Origin: Symbiodinium natans
Lineage: Eukaryota; Sar; Dinophyceae; Suessiales; Symbiodiniaceae
Reading direction: 5' to 3'
Assembly (NCBI GenBank): GCA_905221605.1
Contig: CAJNDS010001291.1
Location: 319,811-383,810, forward strand
DNA length: 64,000 bases
Shown: one piece after another, positions 26,701-40,100 of the stretch
Position numbering within the stretch: the first letter of the stretch is position 1
Layout: every line of letters starts with the position of its first letter
Notes under the pieces: model-generated
Databases searched by the model: none
What the model saw: the letters and a program-made list of their open reading frames with translations, nothing else
What the model was told of the DNA's origin: nothing
Made by a program: the position numbers and the translations under genes

Positions 26701-29700
26701 AGGGCGTCGCAGGCTGTGTGGAAGCTCTCAATGCTGTGAACTTCTCGCAAGCGATGGCCGTTGGACATGACATGTTGCTGGATACTCCACTAGCAGAGCA
26801 CTTTCTAGACTTCTATGCCGTCTCACCCTTTTCCAAGGTGGTGTTGACCACACGCGGTGCTGCAGACTGGGCTAAGTCCCGCATGCAGTTTGGCAGAACG
26901 ATGGGTGCGCCAATGCACAGTCCCTGCGGTCTGACGATGGAAGAGATCAACGTCGAAACTGCCGCGCGCCTCTACGAGGCACATGAGCGCCTGGTGCGTT
27001 GCATGGTTCCGGCGGAGAAGCTGATCGAGATCAACGTGTTCGACTCTCCTATTGACGTGCCGGCATTGATGCATTTCCTGGGTGGCCCACAGCCCCAGTT
27101 CGTGCCACTCTACCCTCGTATCGGGGCGGAGTCCGGCCCCCCCGACAAGGAGAATTTCCTGATCTGCATCACTGGCCAAGTACGCCGGTTGGAGCTCAAT
27201 TCGAAGGTGGAGAACCTCTTCCTGCCGCTTGCAGCAGCGGGCTACGCGGTCCTCGTTGCGTTGGTCCTCGATCCACGGCCGGAGCCGTTGTACATCAATC
27301 GCCCAGCGGGAGAGGTGCATAATGAGAGCTACGAGGTGACTGATGGTAACTTCACCACCTTGGAGCAAGCCGTAGAGATGATCCCCAAGACCATCGACCT
27401 GATTGCCGACCCCTTTGTTCCGCATGACTTTCCCGTGGATGAGCGATACATCGAGGACCTGTATCAGACAATGCCATGGAAAGGCCGGGACATGGCAAAG
27501 AGCAGAGGGCTCTCCCACATGCGGCAGTGGGAGACCTTGGACCGCTGTTCTCAACTTCCTTGGCCTGGGAAGTACATGATGCGACTCCGAGAGGATGATG
27601 CCGTTGTGGAGCCTTTCGTTCCCCCACTTGCAACGATGGAGGAGAACGCGCCGAACACGCTCTATGTGCCGAAGTGCAACGCCTGCCATGGCATGAACGA
27701 CAAGTTTGCCTTAGCAGTCGGCCGAGAAGTAGCACATGCTTACCTCATGACGCCATTACACACAGTGCGATGGGAATTCGATCTGCTGCAGCAGCAGCTG
27801 CAGGCGCGCGGTTCACACCGATCTCCGGAACAGGTGCTGGAGACTGTGCTGAACATGAGCGGGATCGCGGTCAAGCTTCTGGAAAACTTCGAACTCCCAG
27901 TCTTGCCTTCAAAGAACATGCGGAAGGACAATGTGACCTACCTGTGCTACTATGCTGGTGCACCAGGCTACCGAGAGTGCATATCCCAAGCACAAGTTCA
28001 GCGTCTGCAGGCAGAAGGCTTCAAAATCAACAGTTCTAGTAAATACGCACCACCAGAGTTTTACTGTGAGAGCACGCCTCAGCGCTTCCTCCTGTAACCC
28101 TGAAGGGCAGGAGGCACCCCTACATTCGCAACTCTGCCAGTCGGAAAAGAATATGACGAATCAGACATGCCATTTCAGTGCCCGATGTTGTGGGAACTGT
28201 ACTAGTATCAGTATCTTCGCAGACGCAGCCTCACCTGCAGAGTCGAAACAGGAGGGCGTGGACCCCAACACAATCTGGGTGCGGGAGGAGCGGTTGAAGG
28301 GAAGCGCCTTGACTTGCAAGAGGGACTGCCACTGCGGAAAAATGAGCGGCTGTTGCAGAAGATCAAGGAGTGGGGGAGAGGGTTGGAGGTTGCGATCTTG
28401 ACAAGGCTCGCACAGTGCACAGTCTGTAAAGTGAGTTCTCGGTGCCAAAGCTCCTCGTCATCCAGATAGCGACATGGCATAGCGCATCCTTGCCCGTTGA
28501 GTTTCAGTTTGTCGGATGGCGGGGATCTGTCAAAGTCCGAATGCGTGTTGGGTTTGTGTCAGGGGGGTGATGGCGCACCTTCCAGCGCTGAGGCGATGGA
28601 TGTTGCTCTTGCGCGATCAGCTGGGAAGAATATACAGCCCTCATCGCTGCTTGCATGGAGAAGCCGCCGGGCCAAGATGTATTTTGCAGCTGACAGATCT
28701 TACCGTAGTCTTGGAGGAAGGCTGATAGCTCCTGTTGGAGCTTTGGGAGTTGCGGAGCTCGGTACCTGTGGCCAGCCTTGCCACCCTACCACATCAACAT
28801 ACTGTGAGGCACAGCGAGATCTGTGAGCTACTTCTCGAACACACGGCCACCCAGCTGTGCCGTGTCTGCTTTATAGGGCTGAGCAAACTCCGTGGAGCCA
28901 GGGGTAGAAGCCAATTTTTGGCATCGTGCTTTCACCCAGCGGACCCCTACGTATGGGTTTCAGGTTTGGTGAGCGGGCTGTGGTAGCTTGCCATTGCTCC
29001 GAAGCTGAGCTATAGGAATGTCGTCTGCTGTGGCCTCCACGAGTTCGGCCCCTACAAGTGCCTGGATGAAATGGATATGCGCGATGGCAAAAGAATGCGT
29101 CAGAGCTACCTGCTGATGAAACCTTCTGCCATGACTCGGAGCCAATTTGGAGCCTGTGGTGTTCCAGCACTAGTTCTGTACTTGTCGTCGTGTAGGGGTG
29201 CCCGCGGGACTGACCGATAGCAGGACTATAGCACCACCAAGCACACCCACCAAGGCATTTCACCGTCTTGGACATTGCGCGCCAGGCAGGCTCGGCCGGG
29301 GCAATTTACCCATAGACACTCCCAAGTCGGAAGGACACCTTCATAATGCCTTGATTCCTTGGTTTAAGCAAAAAACATTCGGCAGTTTGGGGGTTCGGCA
29401 TGGCTCGGCCTTGCGGCCTTGTGGGGAGTTTGGCTTGCGAATTTGCCCTCAGCCGAAGCACGCAGCCGAGGGTTGACCGTCCTGCCTGCACGTGGGCTGC
29501 ATCCTTGCGGTTTGCCCCAGCATGGATGTAAATGAGTAAGACGCTTGAAGCCCCAAGTTTAAACCGGGGGGGGGGGCAACAAAAGTGCGCCCTCAAAAAA
29601 AGGTCGGGAGGGACCTTGAGGTGAAAAGCACGCTCTTGCAGCGCTTGGAGAGCTCCGGCGCGCTTCCAGCTGCGCCAGGGTGCAAGCAGAGGATTTGAAG

Positions 29701-31105
29701 TTTGGAAGCTTCGGACATGTCGGCTCTTGTAGACTTCAAGGGGCAGAAGCTGGAAATGTGCACTGATGCTCAGGCCTCCCAAATCGGAGACCTCCACCGT
29801 GTGAGTGTGTGCTCAGAGACCCTAGATGCACATGCACACACACACACACACCTATACAATCGAAACCAAAAAAGACACGTTATCAAGGCGCAGTGCCCCG
29901 AACCGCCGTGGCCACGCAGCCCGTCGGCGCCTTGACGTGGATGTAAGGCAACGGGGGCTCCATCCAGCCCTGTCCTGTCTAAAGCAACACGCACCCTGCA
30001 TACACACGAATAGGCAACACTGTTCCTGCTGACTTCCAGCTGACCATTGGCCCGAGGAGCGCGAGGATGGTGCTGAGGTGGCAGTCGAGGCCAGTTATGC
30101 CGAGGCCAGTTGTGCTTGTGATCTCCAGCATATTCTGAAATCAAGCGGTGGCGCAGCCTGCGACCGCAAGAGTGGATCAACGGTGCGAGCACACATGCAA
30201 CCACACAGGCAAAATGGTGGGCGAAAGTGTGCAGATTTGGGAAACTTTCAATGTGAGTTGGTTACATTGGTCGTATCCCTTGTGGAAGGTTCCTGCGCCT
30301 TTGGCACAACCTCCGGCAGCTGCAGCCGCGACAAAGCAGCTCGTCTCTGCCATGCACGGCCAGAGGCCGGGCCGATCCCACAGATTCGTTGTCATGGTCG
30401 TGAACATCAACGGTATTGACGGTATGAACGCCAGCGGCCGCGAGCGTGCACTGCCTTGGCCACCACTCGGAGCATGGGCGCATGAAAGCCCGTACGGAGA
30501 CTTGTAGGGGGTCCACAGTGAGTCCAGAGGTGGTGATTGTCAGTCATAGGCTCACAGGGTCCAGAGTGGACCTGCGCCTGGGGGGCATCGGCAGATGATA
30601 GAAGAGCCAACCCTGACTCTTTTCCAACCTGGCGGAACCCTTCGTAACCTTCACCATCCCTGACCCCCAACCTCACTAAACCAATGCGATCTTTTGCAAC
30701 TTGCAGGTCCCACTCCGTCGAAGGGCGAACCCGGTCCTACAAGCAGTTCATGTTGGAGCCCTCTGGCATGAAGCAAAAACCTACTCAGAACGATATTCCA
30801 GGATACGCCAGGAACCGGGCTTGTGGGGTGTTTGGACTTAAACTTACTGTCACTGCCATCACTGTCAGCCGTCCAAAAACCTCTAGGCTATAGCCCTATA
30901 TACGTTGAAGATGGTGTGTGAGACTGAGACTGACACATGTGATGGGTTACGGAGGTTCTCTCAAAGCGCACGGTGCAAACACATTACCAGCAAACAGAAG
31001 CTTTCAAAGGTTGCTTTCAGTCTCTTCAGATCCTGACCGATCCTGTTGCACCTTGTGTATATAAATGTTGAGATTCTTCTCTGTGCAGGCTTTTGGTGCC
31101 TACGC

Positions 31106-31164
<59 letters not shown>

Positions 31165-34100
31165 AGAGAGAAGAGAAGAGAGAGAGAAATTCAGTCTTGA
31201 CTTCGGCATACCATTATACAGGCGTGCGTCCACACGACATACCGTGAAAGCCGCTCCGCAATGCTGGGGCACGCGCATCGCGCGAGGGCCCCGTGCCCTC
31301 ATGCCCCCAAGAAAGAAAGAGAGAAAGAGAGAAAGAGAGAAAGAGAGATACTCGTAGTGCCCTCAAGCCCCCAAGAAAGAAAGAGAGAGAGAGGGACCCC
31401 TTCGAGGGTTAAGTGCGCTGGAAGGAAGGAAGGAAAGAAGGAAGGAAGGAAGGCAGGCAGGAAGGAGAGAGAGAGAGAAGCCCCACGAGATCGCTGAGGG
31501 GCCTCCGTAGAGCTCACAGGCCATCGTGGCCGGTGCCACCAAGAGACCCTTCTCGCACAGGGGGTCCATTTTTCACAGAGGACAGACACAGCGGGCAAGC
31601 GCAGCCGGGGTCCTCGGGGGCCTCTTCGCTGAGAAGAAGAAGAAGAGGAGGAAGAAGAGGAAGAAGAAGAAGAAGAAGCAGAACCAGAAGAAGAAGAGAA
31701 GCCGCGCGCCAGAACGAAAGAGCGCAAGAGCGAAAGAGCGAAAGCACGAAAGGGCGAAATCGAAAGATCCAAAGAATGAAAGAACGAAAGAAAGAGACAG
31801 AGACAATCAGAGTTAGTGCGAAAGAAAGAAAATGATTAAGAGTCGGGTTCAAAGGAGGGATTCAGACATCAGTATCTTCTGTGAGGTGGCATCCAGACAA
31901 AAGGCCGCCTGCAGAGCGTGCCACAGCCACGGCAGTATCTCGGGGCACATATGGTGGCGTTGCTCGACAGACACACCCCGCCCTGAAGCCGTAACCTCTG
32001 AACAGCTCGCTACACCGGAGTGTCTTGCCGAACAGAGGCGTTGGGCTTGAGGGTATTGTTAAGGAGGGGAGGCGGGGGGCCATGGAGGGGCCGTGGAGGG
32101 GCGCAAGGTGTGCCAGTGGCTGTTGGGGCCGGCCCGCTGCTTCTTGGCCGGCTGAGCCGAGGCGGATGATTACGATGGTGAATTTTGTCACGTTGGAGAG
32201 GAATATTTTGGAATTGTGAGTTTTGCTTCCAGTGATTTGGTGGGGCTTTTCGTTTCCTCACCCGGAATGCACAGCCCCCTACAAGATCTCTAGGTTTCAG
32301 GGCTTTTGGGTTCGGAGGCATGGGCTGAGGTTCCAAAATTTCGAGGCATGCGTATGTGTACGTGCGAAAGAGACCATTCGTCGAGTAATTGCACCCAAGA
32401 TTGAGATCAACTTACCCTTACCTATCGTCGTACGATGAGCTGCAGTTTCCATGACACGTGGGCTGTTGAGATGGTATTGATACCCGTGTATAAGGGCAAT
32501 GGGCATGTGGCAGACACAGAGGAGCAGGTGATAGCGAGCTGGAAATCCCTTGAATGAATTTGGGTCCAGGAAGAGCCCCAACCCTAAATGCACAACAAAA
32601 AACCTGTATTCCCTAGTGGGTCAGCTAGGCGGGCGGCAAAAAGCCTGTATACCAAAACCATAAACATGCATGGGGTCAGGCGCCCTCGGCCATCCAGACC
32701 GTGCCTACCTGATGCGGAGATTCGAAAACAAGGGCCGCTTCAGTCAGACAGTCGTTGAGTCATTCCCGGCTCGCATCTCGTCCCGTTGGCCTTGTTGGGG
32801 CACGGTGCTACACGTGAAACTTTTTGAGGGCATCGCGCTTCGTCAAGAACATGCGACACGTTTTCCGACAAGCCAGTCTGAAAAAGAGACGACACTCTAA
32901 ACCTTCGTGGAAGCCCGCGCGTTTGTTTGCAAAACCCTGAGCATGTGCTATCGATTTAGCTCGCTGGACCTGTAGGTTGGATGGCTCAAGCCTTTACATT
33001 CAACACATCTTCGGGTGGGCTGGGTGGAGCCATCATGAAGCCATCTCTGGCAGTGATTCTATCCATGGTGCTTGTCCAGGGAGTGCCCGCAGCAAAGGAA
33101 GCACGAATGACTGTGTCTGCGAATGGCGGTGTGACCCTGGTTCAGAAGCGCAGTGTTGGCGGCAAAATGGACCAGGCGTCTCTGCGAGGCCAGTCCATGA
33201 TCTTCCGCAGCGAGGCACTGGTACTTCGAACCTATGACGGCAAGTATCTCCACTCGGACGGCAAGACAGTCTGGGTGGGCCAAGAGAATACGGCACAGAC
33301 AGAAGTCCTGCTCCGATCGGCAGGAGCACAGTCAGCGACTGCTGCCCTGCAAAGTGGAGATGAAGTCTTTCTGGAGACTCGAGGAGGCCATCGCCTGGAG
33401 CTTGTGGACGGGGCCGTCAACGTGCGCCCAAGGACTTACAGACAGGAGTCGCAGATTCTCTTTGTGCAGAGACAGGGCAGCGATGGAGACTTGGAGGAGG
33501 GTGACCCTGCATTCCTGGTCTCAGCAACTGGTCGGGCTCTTGCTGTGGAGGGCGGCAGGGTGGTGACGAAGAAGCCGGACATGGGCAACGGAGAGGCTTT
33601 CCTTTTGGAGAAAGCCACTTCGTCCGCGCCACCGAGCCAGTGGGTCGTAGTGCCCAATCCAGATGGACATTGTGACCCTACACTGGAGTGTCATCGCAAA
33701 CTGAACGTTTCCTGCAGAAGCCCGAATGGAACGCTTCTGTCCTTCGCAGACTGCGACCACCATGCTCGGCCATGGAGCTACGAGCCTTGCTTCCGCTCGC
33801 CCCTGGGCTCCTGCATCGACTTCGCTGTGTCGGACTGCGTCGACATCCCTGGGAATTGGTGGAACCCAGCGGGCAAGACCTGCGCCCAGTACGGCGTGGA
33901 GGACTGCGAAGACGAGCTGGTGAGCCGTGCATGCGGACAGACTTGTGGCGGAGGGTGCCAGCCCGCGAAGACCGTGATGCCGGTTGCCGCAGGATGCCAG
34001 GACGACCCTCTGTACAGGGGCACTTTCAACTGGCTTTGCAGCTGGTTTAGCTCAAGAAACTGCAGTGCCTACTTGTTCAAGGATGAGTTGCAGAGGGCGT

Positions 34101-37100
34101 GTCCAAAGTCATGCGGCCTTTGCTGAGTTGGGCCCTTGACCGCATCTCGGCATGGGCATTTGTCCCATTTTGTCGCTATTAGCTCCTCTCTGCCGAGATG
34201 TGCTGAGTCCTGACTTCGCCTTGGCGTAAGACTCGTTGCATCTTTGGGCCCTTGAACCTGACATCAGCCGTTAGTGCCTTGTATATCTGTATCAGTTGTT
34301 GTTTCAGTTAAGAACCATGCCAGTTGACCGTCATATTCCGACAGCACGAGATGCTTGAAAAGCGGGCATTTCACATAATCGACCCATGTTCTTCAACGCC
34401 TGGCTGCTTTATCACCTTGGAATTCGCAATGGCTGGCATGTCTCAGCGCACGAACGCTTGCAGCAATTCTGTCCAATCTCAGGGGTTCCTGCGTTGGACA
34501 TATGCCAGAAAGTGGCGACAGGCAAGCTTGTTTGGCCCAGGCCAATGCCTTGCTACAGTTGTAAAGATGCCCTGCTGCAGTACTGTAGACACAAGCTTAC
34601 AGCAGACGCTAAACGACTGGCGGCTACAAATGCCTCCTACCTCCAAGCTTTCCAGCGTTTCTGCCCTCGACTCCTCGACATGAGCAATGTCTCATCTTTT
34701 TCGGTACTGGCCATGAAGATGATTGGAAAACGAAAGTTCGGATGCTGTCAAGAAAGTGCCACGTACGGACGGGTGACTTCGGAGCTTTGGGCTGCAGGGC
34801 TTGCTACCCGCTTGTGTAGGCGGAAAAAAAAACGGTGTGGTTGGTGGCTGCAGAAGAGAGAGATGCAGAGACACACGAACACCCTCTTAGCGCTCCGCTT
34901 TCGGGGTATACCCTTTCGAAGAGACGAAGCCAATTTTCTCTCAGGCTTTGGGCGCCCAGGACAGCGAGCTGCTTCTGACATACCTCACAGCGCCACTGTC
35001 CCGCAACTTGCAACTCAACTCCGGAGTCTTGATGTTTTCAGCTTCCGGGGCTGTTAGGGGCTTGGAGGTTTACAGCGAGGACCCAGCACCCTTGCAGGCA
35101 AAGTCCCCCTATGAGCCCAGGCCGTACCTGAGAATACCACTACTGCTCACCTTCTTCACGGATCGCACGGCGCCCAGGATTGCTACCAGTAGGTGGGTTG
35201 GGGTGCACAGGCTCAGGACTCAAACTGGTCCGATGCACGATGCAAGAATATCTTGGGTGATTCAGAACGTTCAGGCTGAGGGTCTGTGCCAGTATTTACT
35301 GAGTTACCGTAGGGCATCCGGAGCTTTAGCGACTCGGCGTGTCGACAAGCAGCGAGTATTCCAGCGACAGCATGTGAGAATGTGCTATGCATGTGAAGCT
35401 TGTCTTGCGGGCGAGCCGAAAACTGTAACCTCCGAAACAGCCTTCGCGAAGCCAGGGCATCGTGTGTCTGCACTCCGTGAGCCGCAGCTCCAGGCGTGCT
35501 GCGGGCAGTATCCGGTAGCAATCGAGGTTTAGAGGAAAGCAGGCTTGCAGAAGAGGGGGTCGTGGGGGTCTCCGCGACTCCGGAAGAAAGGGTAGGGGGT
35601 ATCACAGGAGCGTCCTGAAGAAATCTAAGCTTGAGCAAGTACGGGTCCATACATAGGCTCAACATCAGAAAACCAGGTCGTTCTTGATGCAGCCCTCTTC
35701 GAGCGTGGGCCTTGCCCAATCCGCTCGACTTGAAATTGTGTTGCAGGGTTGCATCGCATCTGCAATCTTGCTGACACATTGTTGATGCCCGCGGCTCTCA
35801 TGGGAGCATCTTGGGCCGCAGAAACCTTGTACTTGTACGGTCCATTGTCTTCCTGAGGCAACGATGCAAGGAAGGCTAGCGTTTATGACACGATGTAGCC
35901 ACTCATGCATCAGCTCCATGCGGTTATCTTGAGTCATGCTCTGCTCCTAAATCGTTCACTCATGCCAAATACGGTAGGATGCCAGCCGGTGTGCTTCTCG
36001 TGCGCTGTCTGTCGAGTCATGTCATTGAAGGTTGTTTTGCAAGACGCCGCCATAAAAAGATGAGCCCTGATGAACCCAAGCTTAAGTTTTTGGATCTTCG
36101 AGGCAAGAGCACCCTCCTCGACTTGTTGGAAGCCACACTTCCACAGTCAATTTCGCCATTACGCAGTGCCCCGCAAGCCTTTTGAGGCCGGGTCCCTGGC
36201 TTGACGGAGCGGCTGAGATTCCGGAAGAGGCAGTGCGTCGGATTTGTGGTTAAAAATCAGGAACCGAGGTTCAGGGTACTTGAGTGCTTGGTATCGGGCT
36301 TGGGCGCATGTTTCTTCCGCGGGTGCCTTCTCATCTGCATCACTACCTTGGCAACAAGGTGGCCGAGGCGAAACACTTGCAAGCAGTACATCTGACGGCC
36401 TCAACGACTCTGTAAATCAAACGCGTAGTGGACATAACCAGTTAACCGGCCATGAATGATTGGTTAAGCCTTATCCGTCAATTGAACTGCCTGTTGAATG
36501 CCGTCGCTTTTGAAGCTGACGGCCCCTATCGACCAGAGACTAGTGACTAGTGCTCGACGCGGAGCAGCAATCTTCGATGGGCCAAACTGGGAGCTGCGTC
36601 GGGGATGCAATCCGGAACCGGAACGGCAGCCCATTTGTCAAAAAGGCTGCTCCCCTTACGCAAGACTAGTATGCGACAGAAAAAGGGGCGCCTTCCCCTG
36701 CCCCACCCCTGGGGAGCAAGAGTTGAGTATTCGGCATTCATGCTGAAAGGGTGACGAGAACGTATATAGAAGCTTAGAGGGCTCTACAAGGTTTATGTTT
36801 GGCTGCGCGTTTTGCGGGCTGACCTGCACAAGCATCGAGTTTTGGGATGTCTTGGCTGTGACATGCTGTGACCAGATCCGGCTGCGACAGGTACCCGCAA
36901 GCGACCGCAGGCAAGCTTGGGTGGGTGCAGTAGCAGGCAGCTGTACTCAATGAAGGTGCAGTGAGGCTTTACAGGCGTTTGGGGATGCGTGAGGTTCAGC
37001 ATACGACCAGTGGCCGAATAGGGGCTTGACTCAGGCACTTGGCGACACCAGCCGGGCTTTTCTTCAACGAGCTGATGAGGCGAGCTTTGGCGAAGGGGGT

Positions 37101-40100
37101 TGTTGTAGGGTGCCGGTTTGAAGACAGGGCTCGCATTATCATTAAGCCATTAAGCCTACATAAACGTGTGGCATTCCAGGGTTCAAGCATCAGGGCGTAG
37201 AAAGTACCTGCTCTCAGATGGCAAGCAGGGCCAGGTCGCTCCGAATTCTAGGATGTCGTTGGCGCAGCCCAATCCCAAGACGTTCGCATTGATTAGGTGT
37301 TTCCTGTGGCAGACCCGAATCGGAACAGTTCAAGTCCTTCCCTGCCTGTGTGCCTCCGTTCCGCCAATCTTTGGTCATTGCGAAGCCCAGCCGCAATCTC
37401 ATCAGATGCTCTCTGTGAGGTCCCCGAAGCCCCTCATGGAAGCTGTTCTTTGTCTGTCTGAGCCTAAGTGGATCTATTGATGCGCCCGTTGCTCACTTCC
37501 TGCTGCATGAGCAAGGAGGTTTGACAGACGGCACTTTGTTTACCAACGGAAGAGGGCCTGACAAGCAGGCTTCGCGTGGCAGTGGAGAAGGATGTTGGCC
37601 GCCCTGGCTCAGCCAACGAAGGCCTCTCGGGGCCTCTTTCTTCTTGAGATCATGAAAGGTAGCCTCTGGGCAGTACAGTAAGAAGCATTTTGGCTGGGCA
37701 TTGCCGGTGCGTTTGTTGGACAGGCCTCATCCTCTACATCGTCCGCTTAGCCGTTCGCGTCGAGTCATACCTGGCGTTCGCGATCATGCATGGCCGACGC
37801 CTCATGATCCTCACGTGGCAAACCATGTGACAAACCATGCTGCCGGGAAGCCATGCTGCCGGGAAACCACACCCGAAAGCTCCAAAGCCGTGCGCAGCTC
37901 CTGTAGAAGCATGGCTTGTGGCTTTAGACGAAGGTTGGCCCTGAGGCAAGGTTCTGGGCTTCGAAGTTCTTGAAGGGAGTGCGTTGCGCAGGAAGGACAC
38001 AATGAGACTCCTGCAGGTCAACGAGGGGCCTATCTGGAGCGTTCGGGTGCGAGCTACGAGGCTTCTGTGCTCGGAGCCCAGTACATCAAGGCCATGGTAT
38101 ACAGAACCTGCTGAGGGGATCATTGGTCTTCATGCTTGAATACTGAATAAACGCCTTTGGGTGGGGTGAGGGGGATGGGGACCGTAGATTCTTGCCTCGA
38201 TGGCTGGTACGGGATTTTGGGATGATCGACATGGTGTTCTGGAGCAAAGTCCTGGGGTCTCAAATGAAAGATCTCAACTGAAAGTGCTTTGCTGCGGACG
38301 GTTGTGAGAAGCTCGTGAGAAGCTTGTTAACGGCCACTTGCCACACGTGCTGGGCCTTCGCCGACGCCCACGCACGGGCGCACAACTGTGTCCTATGTGT
38401 ACCTTCATGTCACATAGACGGGAAAATCGCATTTGTATTCATGTGCAGCGGAGTTGACCAGAGTCTGAAGTGCCGCCAAGGCGAAGCCTCGCCGTGCCCA
38501 AGGACCGGGTCTACGCTTTTGAAGGTGTTGCGAGGGACTTGGGGGGCGATTTTGGGATGACACGATTCTCTAGTTGCTCTAGTTTCTCCTTGTACATGCC
38601 GGGAGAAAATGAGCAAGACGGCAGGATTTCCAGCTTTCGCATTGAACGTCTGGCATATGGTCTGATTCTGATGTCCGAGTGAGAATCTAGTGAGTGCTCT
38701 TTGTGTTCTAGAGTCGGAAGTTTCTGAGTGATGGAGCAAGCAGCCAACGTTGTTAGCCTGCGGCCTTGGGCTGGTGAAGTCGAGTGGTACGAGCAGGTGA
38801 TTGTCTGGAACGCTATTTGAATAGCAGACGGTTTTGGTGTCGCAGTCATTGGCATTCGGTGCCGGTTTTGCCAGCTCGTCGCTAAGGGGGAGTGCGTGGC
38901 GCTGCTGCATCGAAATGTGCGGTATGATAAGTGAAACTGTTGTGCACACTCTCGGCGTGCTGTAGCTTATTCAAGGGTTCAGTACCGAAGGTGTTGGGCA
39001 GACATGTTCACTTCATGTAAGAGTTTGCCAGATGTCCTAGTGGACGCATGTTCAACTAGGCAAGGGGCAAAAAAATCAATCGCGAAGTAGGTCGAAGGCA
39101 GCTTCTGAACCACCTGGCATAGTGGTGGATAACAGAAGTTGTTCTAAGTGGGTTTCAGCTTGAAGGGGGTGAGTCTAGGGCTCGCTGATTCGATCTAGGG
39201 AATCTACAAGGACAACAGGGTCATTGTGAGGCACAGGGATCCTTGTGAGGACACGGAGCTGCTGACGGCTCTCGAGGTTGGATGTGTTCTTTTGGCATCT
39301 CTTGTTGAATCTTCCTTCTCTGGCGTCCTCCCAATCCCCAGACTCCTTCCAACTTGGGCTTGAACTAAGTGGAAGTTCCGGGTGGAAGTATGCTTCTGAA
39401 ACTTGTCGCCCTAAGTGTTGTCTCTGACTCGTGTGGCAAGTTAAGTTTTAGCCTGAGCCTGCGAACGCGGGCCTAACTACACATGAGATATCATGAGATT
39501 GGGGCGGGTACTATTCCATATTCTCGGCACGGCCGGCTAGCTTGATATCTTGATGTGTAGCATGTTAAGTCTTCGCGCTACTCGGGCCACCCAAGGTTGA
39601 GGTTGCTGAATGCTTGACGTGGTATACTCTACAGATCTCTACAGTCTACAGCATCCGATCGAGCATCTGATGCACAGTGACCTGCATAGGTGTGCAAGCG
39701 GACATCAGCAACGAAACACATGCGAAGCAACAACCAGCCGCCTGAACCGCAGCCTTTGTGTGAGCAGGCTGCGCATCTGCAGCTGCGACGCGAACTGCAA
39801 GGGGATGCCAGCCACAGAGATGTGAAGCCCATCCTGGGTTTAGGCATCCTGTTCTGTCATGAGTACGGTGTGTGCAGATAGCTACTGAACTGGCGTGACG
39901 TTCGCCACCCATTCTGATCCGACCATAGCTTGGGGCAAAGGTCTGGCGGATGCTCAGCGACTGGCTCCGATATGCCTCGAAGAGGCCTGCGTAGTGCAGA
40001 TTCAGCAGACGTCTCAAGACAGGAGCTGAGTACCGACAAACACTAAGAAAATCAAGGATGTAGAAAATCAAGCATATCCTCCGGGGAGTAACCTCGTCTC